Shown: positions 7,769 to 16,166 of the stretch, piece by piece | Layout of the letters: each line of letters starts with the position of its first letter | Numbering within the stretch: position 1 is the stretch's first letter | Source of the DNA: JAHBXC01 sp964350875 | GTDB taxonomy: Bacteria; Planctomycetota; Phycisphaerae; Phycisphaerales; UBA1924 | Assembly: GCA_964350875.1 (NCBI GenBank) | Contig: CAYGLT010000055.1 | Span: forward strand, 1 to 16,168 | Length of the DNA: 16,168 nt | Reading direction: 5' to 3' | Position numbers and translations under genes: made by a program | Notes under the pieces: model-generated | What the model was told of the DNA's origin: nothing | What the model saw: only the letters and a program-made list of their open reading frames with translations | The model's database searches: none

Positions 7769-10700
7769 TCAGCGACAGCGTCTTCCGAAGTTTCCGAGCA
7801 CCAGATTCAGATCGGTGAAGTCGACCGCGCCGCTCAGATTGACATCGCCCGTGATGGAGACGCCCGCCTGCCCGAAATTCGAGAGCACGGCGTTCAGGTC
7901 GGCGAAGCCAACAGATCCATCGCTGTTCGCATCGCCCGCGCACTCGGCGTTCAAGAGCGTGCTCGCTGACCCGAGCCCGCGTAGATTGTCTGGGCCGCCG
8001 AGCACCACGAGATCAGCGCCCTCACCCCCGTTGACATCCGCTGCGCCGAGCAGCAACGCGTTCGGGTCGGCGGGGTACTCGGGGCCTTCGCTGAAGGTAA
8101 CGGCGTCGGCGTTGATGTCGCCGCGCAGCGTGCGGATCGTGCGTGTCGCCGGCATTCCCCCGTCCGCGATCGCGGCGATGTCAACCGCCTCTGACCCGCC
8201 GAGATCCGCGACGATGAGAGAGCGCGCGTTGTCGCCGATCGCGACAGGGACGGCGGGGGCGAATTCACCGGGAGTCGGACGGTTGATCACGACGATGGCC
8301 GCGCCCTGCGTCGTTGAGAGACCCACGATGTCCGTCAGCCCGTCCCCGTTGAGGTCGGCGAGCGACGTCTCGCTGATATCAGCGCCGTCCGCGTCGAGAA
8401 TGAGCGGATCGTCGCCGAAGCCTCCGGCGCCGTCGTTCCGGAGCACGATGAACGCGCCCATCCCGGCGTCGCCTATGACGATGTCCTCATCCGCGACAGG
8501 ACCGAGAAGAAGGTCTTTGTCGTTGTCCAGATCGTCGATGTCGACGCTCTCGGGGCGACCGGCGCCTGGCAGGAGCACGCGCGGCGCCATCTGATGGACC
8601 GCCAGAGGTTGCGCGATGAGCCGATCGACCCCGGGGTCTTCGGCGCCGGCGATGTCGTTGTACGACACGATCACGAGGTCAGTGAGCCCGTCGTTGTTCA
8701 GGTCGCCGGACGCGAGGTCGCGCGGCGTCGCGGGGATCGGGTAGACAGTGATCGTCGACTGGAACAAGCCCGGCTGGGCGTCGAGGTTGGTGAAAAAGCG
8801 GACGCGACCGCTGTCACCGCCGTCATACGCGATCGCGATGTCATCAGCGAAACCGTTCTGCGAGAAATCGCCGGCCGCCAAACCGACCGGAATGCCGTCG
8901 GCAGGATTGAGGGCCTGCGTGCGCACATCGAACCCGAGCCACTCGTTCGTCACCGCGTCGTTGCCACGGTTCACGAGGACATAGAGCGTGCTCGTCGCGC
9001 CGACGACCGGGACGACCAGATCGGGAAGGCCGTCCGGATCACGGTCGAAGTTGGCGATGACGATCCCGGCCGGCGCGCCGTCGATCGACTGAGAGTCCTT
9101 CGGTTCAGCGAATCCGAGCACGCGTCCGAGCGTCGAAACCTCGAGGTTCACATTCCCGCCGGAGTAATCGACGCGCAGCAGGCGGTTGTCGCTGAAACCC
9201 GGAACGACGGCCACATCGAAGATGGCTTGATTGGGGTCGCGTTGGGTGGCGCTCATCAGATTGAACTGCTGACCGATCCCGGGACCACCCTGAGACGCAT
9301 ATGCCGGATCGATGGCGATGAACAGCCCCCCGCCGAGCGCCGCGTCTCCGATGACATCAACGGCGTCGTACTCGGTCCCGCGCTCGACGCCCGAGATGCG
9401 CAGGAAGAGCGAGCCAGAGTTCGCGAAGCCGGACAGAGCCTGCCCGATCTGGGTGTAGCGCCCCTGCACCGTCAGCACGCCGTGCCCACCGGGGAACGCT
9501 TCGTCGGGCACAGGGACGCCCGGGCGAACCGAGCCGGTGTTCTGCAATTCCCCCACGACGCGTCCGTCACCGACGAGCGTTCCATTGCCCAGCACATTCA
9601 GGCTGCTGTTGGTTCGGATCGTTGCCCCGTTGCCCACGGTGAGCACCGCGGTCCCGTTCAGCCCGACATTGATCGCCTGCGATGTTTCGAACCATCGTGA
9701 TCCCGCGTCGCGGATATCGACACGCGCGCTGGACCCGGTATGCCGGGCGAGGCCGACCAGTTCCAACGAGTTGGTGTCGAGCATTCCCCCCTGCTCGATG
9801 GTGAGCGTCGCGGCGCCGTGCGACCCCACAACAAAGCGCATGGCGGAGGTGCTGAGGAGCGACTGACTGCCTGCGATGTGGAGCAGCCCGGTCGCCCCGG
9901 GGGCGTCGGCCAGGACGATCTCGTCCACGGGGGCGCCAGGAGTCTGCACCGCCTGCGGCCCCTGCGCGGGTTCGGAAGGGTTCCCGAGCACCCATGCGCC
10001 GTGTCCGGTTTCCCCGACGACGATGCTCGCGGGCTCGCCGCTCAGCCCGCCGAAGCCGAGGAGCGTGTTCGTGTCTCGGAGTTCGAGCCGGCCGCTGCTT
10101 CCGGCGAATTGGCCGAGGATGATGTCGCCGGTGATGGCGAGTCGCCCGGCGTCTCGCGCACGGAGGGTTCCCTGTCCGCGCTCCCCGACGATCGTCGGTC
10201 CGGTGGTGACATCCAGTTGCACGCCCGAGCCGTCGGCGTCCAGCGTCGCGGTCGATCCGAGCCGACGAGCGATGGAGACCGCCTCGGCCATGAGCGAGGC
10301 GCCATCTCCGTTGGTTCCCACCGAGTTGAAGAGCATCAAGGAAACAGGCGGTATTTCCGGGTATTCCCCGACGATGAGCGGCGGCTGCGACGCCTCCGAA
10401 GCCGCGGCTCCAAGAAAGTACGATTCCTGCAGGTTCAACGAAACCTGGCCGGTGCGCACCGCGAGCCGGCCGGTGACTACCTCTTCGTTGACTACAACCG
10501 TGTATGACTGGTTCAGCGCTTGAGGGACGGCGGTGTCATCGAACGCCGCCCGATCGAACGGCCCGGGCACGCGACCGGCGTCCCAGTTCGAGGCGTGACC
10601 GAACACGCCGCCCGGGGGCGTGTGCCAGAAGACCTCGACCACCGGGCTGAGGAACCGCGAATGAAGCAGATCATCGTCAAAACCACCGAACGATGCGTTG

Positions 10701-12082
10701 TCTGAAACCCAGGGAACGATCCACCGGCCGCTGCGATCGACGCCGATAGCGGTCGAATCGTCGGAGGCGAGTCCATCGCCGCTCGCGTTGGTGTTGAGCG
10801 GCGCGGGGTTTGACCAGGCTGCGCCGGAGGTGTTCGAGAACGAGACCAGCACATCGTCGTCTTCACCGATCGACGGCTGCCCGTTGAAACCCAGCGCGTT
10901 GCGGGAGGTCCAAACGACGACCCAGTTGCCCAGCGTATCGGTCCCGATCGACGGCTCCAGATCATTCGCGCTCGTTTGGGCGTACGAAGGGACGAGCGGA
11001 TCGGACTCAGACCAGAGGTCGCCTTCCTTGACGCTGACTGATGTCCATAGATCGAGATCCTGGCCGTAGATGTTCCCCGGTCCGCCATAGGCCGATTGCC
11101 ATACGGCGATCCACACGCCGGCCGCATCCGTCGCGATGCTCGGCGCCGTGTCGCTGTTGGAGTCGATTGCGCCGTAGGAGTTGAGCGGCGCCGGGAACGA
11201 CCAGTTGATGCCGCGGCTCGAACTCCGCGCGACGAGCACATCGCTGTCGCTCCCGAGGTTTGTCTCGTTGAATCGCGCAAGCGTGTCGGTGGAAGACCAG
11301 ACGGCCACCACGCGACCCTCTCGGTCAGCCGCCAGACGCACCGCGATGTCGTCGCCGTTGTCACCCGCGGCGTAGCCGAGCCGCAGGGGCGTGGGCGCCG
11401 ACCATGCGCCGCCGTTGTTCTCCGTTCTTGAAACGAGGATGTCGGAATCGGGACCGAGCAGCACGCCGTTGATGTTGAGGTCGCTCTCGCTCTCCCAAGC
11501 GACGACCCACTCCCCGCCGCCCAGGCTGACGATCGACGGCGCCTGCTCCTCTCCCTGACTCGATGCGGCGTAGAGATCGTCCAGCGGCGCCGGAGGTGAC
11601 CATGTGAGCCCGTCATCGACGGAAACCGAGAAGAAAATGTCCTGCCTGATCCCGTCCGACCCGGTGGCGAGTCGCGACGCAAAGACGATGATCCAATTCC
11701 CCTCGCCATCGGTCGCGATCGACGGGCTTGAACTCTGCCGCGAACCACTCGTGGTCAGCGGGACCGGCGCGCTCCATGTCTCGCCGTCATCCTCGCTGCG
11801 GGCGATCGCGATGTTGCGCCCATTCCCCGTGACGATGATCGTCCCGCCGAAAGTGTCGTCCGTATCCCAGACCGAGACGACGACGCCCCCGCTCGTCGTC
11901 GCGATGGACGGATTCTGGTCAGAGCCGACATCGGTGGTCCCGGTTGTGTTGAGGATCTCGGGGTCGGAGGGATCGATCGCCGCGGAACCGCCCGCGATCG
12001 TCACGGCGCTCGCGCAGGTCATGCTCAGGACCGATGCGGCGACAGCGCGACGCAGGCGGCGTTGAATCACTGCCGTACTCAT
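7769..12082 (-). CDS. Large secreted mosaic protein: Asp-box propeller, beta-helix, FG-GAP repeats, dockerin
   Basis: The function is not recognised; the architecture is clear. The 1437-residue product begins with an Arg-rich n-region and hydrophobic stretch (about 6-30, AVAASVLSMTCASA), a likely Sec signal peptide. Residues about 35-480 hold six Asp-box-like units near SEDDGETW, SVDDGLTW, TENNGGAW, SSSRGINW, SVKEGDLW and SNTSGAAW, consistent with a six-bladed sialidase-like propeller. Around 483, FWHTP...SNWDAGRVPGPFD opens a passenger-like beta-helix region (to about 985) rich in LTVGNGAT and LNVLGNGTLVGDG motifs. From about 990 to 1375 come FG-GAP/VCBS-like repeats (DLNNDGLTDLV, DLNGDGLTDIV). 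The end (about 1379-1434) has two dockerin-like Ca-binding repeats, DANSDGSVGFADL and DVNLSGAVDFTDL, bracketed by cysteines. Start: ATG at 12082 with AAGGA seven bases upstream; a TTG at 12097 would add five residues. It is probably exported and surface-associated or released. Confidence 0.88.
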   Translation of the reverse strand: MSTAVIQRRLRRAVAASVLSMTCASAVTIAGGSAAIDPSDPEILNTTGTTDVGSDQNPSIATTSGGVVVSVWDTDDTFGGTIIVTGNGRNIAIARSEDDGETWSAPVPLTTSGSRQSSSPSIATDGEGNWIIVFASRLATGSDGIRQDIFFSVSVDDGLTWSPPAPLDDLYAASSQGEEQAPSIVSLGGGEWVVAWESESDLNINGVLLGPDSDILVSRTENNGGAWSAPTPLRLGYAAGDNGDDIAVRLAADREGRVVAVWSSTDTLARFNETNLGSDSDVLVARSSSRGINWSFPAPLNSYGAIDSNSDTAPSIATDAAGVWIAVWQSAYGGPGNIYGQDLDLWTSVSVKEGDLWSESDPLVPSYAQTSANDLEPSIGTDTLGNWVVVWTSRNALGFNGQPSIGEDDDVLVSFSNTSGAAWSNPAPLNTNASGDGLASDDSTAIGVDRSGRWIVPWVSDNASFGGFDDDLLHSRFLSPVVEVFWHTPPGGVFGHASNWDAGRVPGPFDRAAFDDTAVPQALNQSYTVVVNEEVVTGRLAVRTGQVSLNLQESYFLGAAASEASQPPLIVGEYPEIPPVSLMLFNSVGTNGDGASLMAEAVSIARRLGSTATLDADGSGVQLDVTTGPTIVGERGQGTLRARDAGRLAITGDIILGQFAGSSGRLELRDTNTLLGFGGLSGEPASIVVGETGHGAWVLGNPSEPAQGPQAVQTPGAPVDEIVLADAPGATGLLHIAGSQSLLSTSAMRFVVGSHGAATLTIEQGGMLDTNSLELVGLARHTGSSARVDIRDAGSRWFETSQAINVGLNGTAVLTVGNGATIRTNSSLNVLGNGTLVGDGRVVGELQNTGSVRPGVPVPDEAFPGGHGVLTVQGRYTQIGQALSGFANSGSLFLRISGVERGTEYDAVDVIGDAALGGGLFIAIDPAYASQGGPGIGQQFNLMSATQRDPNQAIFDVAVVPGFSDNRLLRVDYSGGNVNLEVSTLGRVLGFAEPKDSQSIDGAPAGIVIANFDRDPDGLPDLVVPVVGATSTLYVLVNRGNDAVTNEWLGFDVRTQALNPADGIPVGLAAGDFSQNGFADDIAIAYDGGDSGRVRFFTNLDAQPGLFQSTITVYPIPATPRDLASGDLNNDGLTDLVIVSYNDIAGAEDPGVDRLIAQPLAVHQMAPRVLLPGAGRPESVDIDDLDNDKDLLLGPVADEDIVIGDAGMGAFIVLRNDGAGGFGDDPLILDADGADISETSLADLNGDGLTDIVGLSTTQGAAIVVINRPTPGEFAPAVPVAIGDNARSLIVADLGGSEAVDIAAIADGGMPATRTIRTLRGDINADAVTFSEGPEYPADPNALLLGAADVNGGEGADLVVLGGPDNLRGLGSASTLLNAECAGDANSDGSVGFADLNAVLSNFGQAGVSITGDVNLSGAVDFTDLNLVLGNFGRRCR

Positions 12083-12231
12083 AGAGCCATCCTTCAAACA
12101 ACCAACCGCTTCATCATGAGAACCGGGCCCGCAATGAGGGGATGCCCGCCGTTTTCACGCGGGAGCAACGCCGCAAACATTGCAACCGCGCAGACAATGA
12201 GACATCCACTCTAGAAAATGGCCATCGGCAT

Positions 12232-12255
12232 GAAACCGGGAATTCCCCCGGTTTC
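12232..12255. promoter_or_regulatory. Perfect 9-bp inverted repeat in divergent intergenic region
   Basis: GAAACCGGG (12232-12240) and CCCGGTTTC (12247-12255) are perfect complements separated by AATTCC. As RNA this would be a stable hairpin with a 6-base loop. No U-tract follows on either strand, so it is not a normal intrinsic terminator. It lies 150 bp before the mosaic-protein start and 107 bp before the kinase start. An operator or leader hairpin is possible; neither is shown. Confidence 0.5.
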
Positions 12256-12286
12256 GGCTTCGACACCGGTCGGTATCGTGGAAGTC

Positions 12287-12313
12287 GGGTGATTTCCTGT
12301 GCTGGAAATCCCC
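12287..12313. promoter_or_regulatory. Second dyad upstream of the kinase gene
   Basis: GATTTCC (12291-12297) and GGAAATC (12304-12310) are perfect complements around TGTGCT. With a bulged T at 12290 the stem extends to ten pairs through GGG (12287-12289) and CCC (12311-12313). It ends 49 bases before the kinase ATG, so it lies in the promoter or 5' leader. No convincing -35/-10 pair was found near it. Its function is unknown; an operator or mRNA hairpin are the obvious options. Confidence 0.45.
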
Positions 12314-12362
12314 TCCCTTCTCACTATCACTGCGCGATGATCGCCGGCGAGGTCTCAAGTCG

Positions 12363-15300
12363 ATGAGCGATTCAGCAAAGTCGGAGTCGCTGTCTCAAGA
12401 GCATGAGGAGAATGATCCTCATGAGTTGCCCACGGCCGAACACCCACTTCGAGTGGATGGCGCAACGGCAGCCAGAACGCGAGCGGGCTATCCGAGTCGC
12501 ATAGGTCCGTACCGGATACTGGGGCGTTTGGGCTCGGGCGGCATGGGCGATGTGTACATGGGGGTGCGCGAAGACAGCCAGTTCGCGAGCCGTGTCGCCA
12601 TCAAGTGTGTTCGCGAGGGTGTCGACAACGATCAGATCATCGCGCGCTTCAGGACCGAGCGTCGCATCCTCGGGGCGATGCATCATCCGGGGATCGCCCG
12701 GCTCCTCGATGGGGGCATGGCCGAAGACGGCTCTCCGTACCTCGTCATGGAATACATCGAGGGCCAGCCGATCGATACCTACTGCGATCGACACCGGCTG
12801 ACGATCGATGACCGTCTGCGGCTATTCATGCGCGTCTGCGACGCCGTGCACTTTGCGCACCAGAATCTGGTGATCCACCGCGACCTCAAGCCCGCGAACA
12901 TTCTGGTGACGGAGAAGGGCGACCCGAAACTGCTCGACTTCGGGATCGCGAAACTGGTGAATCCCGACCTCGCGTTGATCGAGCACGCGCCGACGATGAC
13001 CCGTTTCCGCCTGATGACTCCCGAGTACGCGAGCCCGGAGCAGGTGCGTCAGGAACCGATCACCACAGCGAGCGACATCTACTCGCTCGGCGTCATCCTC
13101 TTCGAACTCCTCACGGGCCATCGGCCCTACCGCCTCGAACGCAACACGCAGGACGAACTCGAGCGGATTATCTGCGAACAGGCGCCCGATCGGCCGAGCA
13201 CCGCGCTCTCGCGCATCGAGGAGATCCGCACACGCACCCGCACGGGTGAACTCACCACGCGACGCATCAGCCCCGTCGAGGTCAGCCACGCGCGTGACGG
13301 CCGCATCGAGAGACTGCGCCGGATGCTTGTCGGAGACCTCGACAACATCGTGCTGATGGCGCTGCGCAAGGAGCCCCAACGCAGGTACCGCTCCGCTGAA
13401 GACCTGGCGCGGGACATCGACAAGCACCTCGACGGCATGCCCGTCATCGCCCGACCGGACACGCTGGGGTATCGCGCGACGAAGTTCGTCGGGCGAAATC
13501 GCGCCGCCGTGGCCGGCGCGAGCGCCGTCATGTGCGCGCTCGTGCTGGGCATGGCCGGGACCTCATACATGCGGCATCAGGCGGTCGATCAGAGGGATCG
13601 CGCCGAGCGGGCGCTCGAGGAAGCGCAGAGGCTCCGCGAAGTCGCCGACAACCGGTTGGGCCAGTTGCAGAGCATCTCGGCGCAGATGCTCGCGCTGTAC
13701 GACGAGATCGACACCGCGCCGGGTCAACTGAAGACCGGTGACGCGCTCGTGAACTCCGCGATCACCACGCTCGAGTCGCTCGGCGACGGAGCGAGGAAGG
13801 ACCCGGTGATCGCGGTCCAACTCGCGGACGCTTACGACCGCATCGGGGAGATCCAGGGCGGGAAGCGCAGCGCGAACTTCGGCCGCATCGACCAGGCGAT
13901 GGAGAGTTTCTCGCGATCGAAAGAGATCTACGCGCTCCACGCTGGAGAGTCGGTTGAAGCGGCGCTCGGGAGCGGGAAGGCGTCAATCAAGATCGCGGAT
14001 GTGCTCGAACGGCAAGGAGACACGCCCGGCGCCCTTGCCATGTACCGCGAGGCGCAGGCGATTGCGCGGGACATCCTTGCGAGGGAGCCCGCGAACCGCG
14101 ACGCAAAGCGCCTTCTCTCGTCGTCGGTGCTCTCCAGCGGCGACGCGATGTGGCGGCTGGGCGACCGTTCCGACGCGGAGGCCGCCTACGCGGAATCGGT
14201 GCGGATCCGGGAGGAACTCGCTCGCGGGAACGCCGCCGATTCGATCAACACGCGCGATCTGGCCATCGGGCTGGGGCGCGTCGGTCGTGCGCGGCTCGCG
14301 GCCGGAGACCCTTCCGGCGCCCTCGATGCATACGCGCGATCTCGAACGCTCCGCGCGTCCCTCCAGGAACAGGCCGGAGACGACGACCTGCGATCGATAC
14401 GCGACCTCTTTGTCATCGATCTGCAGATCGCCGAGGCGCACGGCATGCTCGGCGATCTTGTGAAGCGGCGTGATTCGCTGAAGAACGGCCGCGCGGTGGC
14501 CGCATCCATGGTCGCGCTCGACGCGGACAATCAGCGTGCAATGCTCGACCTCGCGGTCGTGCTGGAGCGGCTCGGCGACGCCGAGGCGGATCTCGGCGCG
14601 CTGACAGCCGCAAAGGATGTCTACATCGAGACGGTGGAAGCCGTGCGAGTCTTCCGGCTGAAGTCTCCGACGAACCAGACCGGCATCAGGCTCGACATGA
14701 GTTCGAAGAGCAGGCTCGGCACGGTCCTCGCGAACATCGGCAACGCGGACGCGGCGGCCCCGTACCTTGATCAGGCCGAGCGGATGGTGAACGAGAATGC
14801 GGGGCTCGACGCGCCGTATCGGCTCCAGATGCGCGGCACGATCTGGCACGCGCGAGGGATCGCCGCGGCGTCGTCGGGTGACCATCGCGCGGCGGCGGAC
14901 CGCTTTCAGCGTGCGGTAGCGCAGTACAACGAACTGCCCGAAGGAGCGAAGCAGGACTTCGTGATCCGGCTGACCGTGGCAGACCTGTTGCGCCGGCGAG
15001 CCGAGGCTCTGGCGATGTTCGATCTCGCTGCAGCGCACTCCACCGCCAAGCAGGCGCTCAATGCGTTCTCGGGCGTCGGGAGTTTCGGCGCGCGAGGCGC
15101 CGTGGAATGCGAAGCGATCGTGTGCGAGACCGGTGTTGCCTTGGGCGAGTTGTCCCACGGCGAGGTCGTCGTCCGTCTCGTAGCCGCGATCGAAGGCATG
15201 AACATGCCGCCCGAGGCCGCTCTTCGGAGGCTCGCGAAGGCTCACTACGAGAACGGCTCGCGCGACGACGCGATCCGGACGGTCGACGCCGCGATCAGGC

Positions 15301-15395
15301 AACTCGACGATGCGGCGGCCGAAGGTTGGGAGTCTGCGAAACTGCGCGGCTCGCTGGTCAACGACCGGGCCATCTACGCCTCCGCCGCTCGATAG
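12363..15395 (+). CDS. Membrane Ser/Thr protein kinase with TPR-type C-terminal region
   Basis: This is a 1010-residue Hanks-type kinase that phosphorylates Ser/Thr of unidentified targets. An acidic N-terminal tail of about 45 residues leads into the kinase domain (about 50-370). Visible elements are the glycine loop GRLGSGGMGDVY (54-65), ATP-contacting Lys81 in VAIK, catalytic Asp174 in HRDLKPAN, metal-binding Asp192 in DFG, and MTPEYASPEQ in the P+1 loop, so it should be active. A single hydrophobic segment at 381-403 is the membrane anchor, followed by a charged coiled-coil-like stretch (about 405-435). The remaining 550 residues are alpha-helical repeats resembling TPRs (for example GDTPGALAMYREAQ and GDPSGALDAYARS), probably extracytoplasmic and for protein contacts. 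This kinase-TM-TPR layout is common in planctomycetes and acidobacteria. The ATG at 12363 has GAGG at 12349-12352. No ECF sigma factor gene lies beside it. Confidence 0.92.
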   Translation: MSDSAKSESLSQEHEENDPHELPTAEHPLRVDGATAARTRAGYPSRIGPYRILGRLGSGGMGDVYMGVREDSQFASRVAIKCVREGVDNDQIIARFRTERRILGAMHHPGIARLLDGGMAEDGSPYLVMEYIEGQPIDTYCDRHRLTIDDRLRLFMRVCDAVHFAHQNLVIHRDLKPANILVTEKGDPKLLDFGIAKLVNPDLALIEHAPTMTRFRLMTPEYASPEQVRQEPITTASDIYSLGVILFELLTGHRPYRLERNTQDELERIICEQAPDRPSTALSRIEEIRTRTRTGELTTRRISPVEVSHARDGRIERLRRMLVGDLDNIVLMALRKEPQRRYRSAEDLARDIDKHLDGMPVIARPDTLGYRATKFVGRNRAAVAGASAVMCALVLGMAGTSYMRHQAVDQRDRAERALEEAQRLREVADNRLGQLQSISAQMLALYDEIDTAPGQLKTGDALVNSAITTLESLGDGARKDPVIAVQLADAYDRIGEIQGGKRSANFGRIDQAMESFSRSKEIYALHAGESVEAALGSGKASIKIADVLERQGDTPGALAMYREAQAIARDILAREPANRDAKRLLSSSVLSSGDAMWRLGDRSDAEAAYAESVRIREELARGNAADSINTRDLAIGLGRVGRARLAAGDPSGALDAYARSRTLRASLQEQAGDDDLRSIRDLFVIDLQIAEAHGMLGDLVKRRDSLKNGRAVAASMVALDADNQRAMLDLAVVLERLGDAEADLGALTAAKDVYIETVEAVRVFRLKSPTNQTGIRLDMSSKSRLGTVLANIGNADAAAPYLDQAERMVNENAGLDAPYRLQMRGTIWHARGIAAASSGDHRAAADRFQRAVAQYNELPEGAKQDFVIRLTVADLLRRRAEALAMFDLAAAHSTAKQALNAFSGVGSFGARGAVECEAIVCETGVALGELSHGEVVVRLVAAIEGMNMPPEAALRRLAKAHYENGSRDDAIRTVDAAIRQLDDAAAEGWESAKLRGSLVNDRAIYASAAR

Positions 15396-15427
15396 GCGCT
15401 CGGTTGCTTGCCCGCTCCCCGGACCTT

Positions 15428-15454
15428 CCGGCGGGCGTCTCGAACGAGCGCCGG
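15428..15454 (+). terminator. Weak hairpin after the kinase gene, possible terminator
   Basis: CCGGCG (15428-15433) pairs with CGCCGG (15449-15454), and an inner CTC-GAAC-GAG tetraloop hairpin can stack on it with a 5-base bulge. It lies 33 bases after the kinase stop. There is no following U-tract, so intrinsic termination is doubtful. Confidence 0.25.
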
Positions 15455-15465
15455 CTCTCGACGGC

Positions 15466-15471
15466 TACAAT
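15466..15471 (+). promoter_or_regulatory. Possible -10 element of the Cys-rich protein gene
   Basis: TACAAT matches five of six -10 consensus positions and lies 32 bases before the start codon, giving a predicted transcript start near 15478. No good -35 hexamer stands 16-18 bp upstream (GAACGA-like sequence instead), so use of a standard sigma-70 promoter is uncertain. Confidence 0.4.
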
Positions 15472-15497
15472 CTGCAGATCGATCCAAGGAGCCCCGC

Positions 15498-16166
15498 ATG
15501 TTCAACCGCCGTCTCGTCGCCATCGCCGCTTCCGTCCCCGCCGCCGTTGCCGTTGCGCTGCTGACCGCGGCCGCGCCTGACGCGAAGACCGGAAGGGTCG
15601 GCGATCCGTACACGCTCTCGACCTGCCCCGTCTCGGGCGAGAATCTGGGCTCGATGGGCGACGCGATCGTGAAGGTGCACGACGGCCGAGAGGTGCGTTT
15701 CTGCTGCGATTCGTGCGTGGGCGCGTTCGAGAAGGATCCCGCCAAGTACCTCGCGAAGATCGACGAGATGATCATTGAGCAGCAGATGCCGCACTACCCG
15801 CTCAAAAACTGCGTGGTGAACCCCGGCGATCCGCTCGACATCGAGGGCGCTCACGATGTGTCCGTGCGCTATGTCTACTACAACCGTCTCGTGCGGTTCT
15901 GCTGCGACGGCTGCACGGGCAAGTTCGAGAGCAACCCCGAGAAGTTTCTCGCGGTGATCGACGAAGCGGTGATCGAGCAGCAGACGAAAGACTATCCGCT
16001 GACCACCTGCGTGATCTCGGGCGAGAAACTCGGGACGATGGGCGACCCTATCGACAAGGTGTACGCGAACCGGCTCGTGCGATTCTGCTGCGAGCCGTGC
16101 GTCGCGGAGTTCGAAGAAGATCCGGCGAAGTACTTCCGCCAGATCGATGTCGCGCGGAATCCGTGA
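15498..16166 (+). CDS. Exported protein with three tandem TRASH/YHS-like metal-binding modules
   Basis: The 222-residue product has a Sec signal peptide (basic RR at 4-5, hydrophobic 6-25, likely cleavage after an Ala at 24-29; no lipobox cysteine). The mature part is three tandem modules at about 40-101, 102-167 and 168-217. Each has one leading Cys and a trailing FCCxxC: C43 with C69/C70/C73, C105 with C135/C136/C139, and C171 with C197/C198/C201. The first two modules end in a repeated IDExxIEQQ...YP linker. This is the pattern of TRASH/YHS-family domains, thought to bind or sense heavy metals such as copper. Twelve cysteines in a secreted protein without other catalytic motifs suggest metal binding in the periplasm. 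The start is well supported by AAGGAG at 15486-15491, six bases upstream. Substrate metal and partners are unknown. Confidence 0.88.
   Translation: MFNRRLVAIAASVPAAVAVALLTAAAPDAKTGRVGDPYTLSTCPVSGENLGSMGDAIVKVHDGREVRFCCDSCVGAFEKDPAKYLAKIDEMIIEQQMPHYPLKNCVVNPGDPLDIEGAHDVSVRYVYYNRLVRFCCDGCTGKFESNPEKFLAVIDEAVIEQQTKDYPLTTCVISGEKLGTMGDPIDKVYANRLVRFCCEPCVAEFEEDPAKYFRQIDVARNP

Noticed and set aside
8594..9700. A 368-codon plus-strand frame inside the mosaic gene
   Set aside because: The opposite strand shows continuous recognisable repeats and the plus-strand translation resembles no protein family.
12079..12090. A three-codon frame (ATGGCTCTATGA) overlapping the mosaic-protein start on the minus strand
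   Set aside because: Too short to treat as a leader peptide without other evidence; the AAGGA site is spaced for the ATG at 12082.
13983..15302. A 439-codon minus-strand frame opposite the kinase C-terminal half
   Set aside because: The plus frame is continuous with the kinase and shows TPR-like periodicity; the antisense product is compositionally biased.
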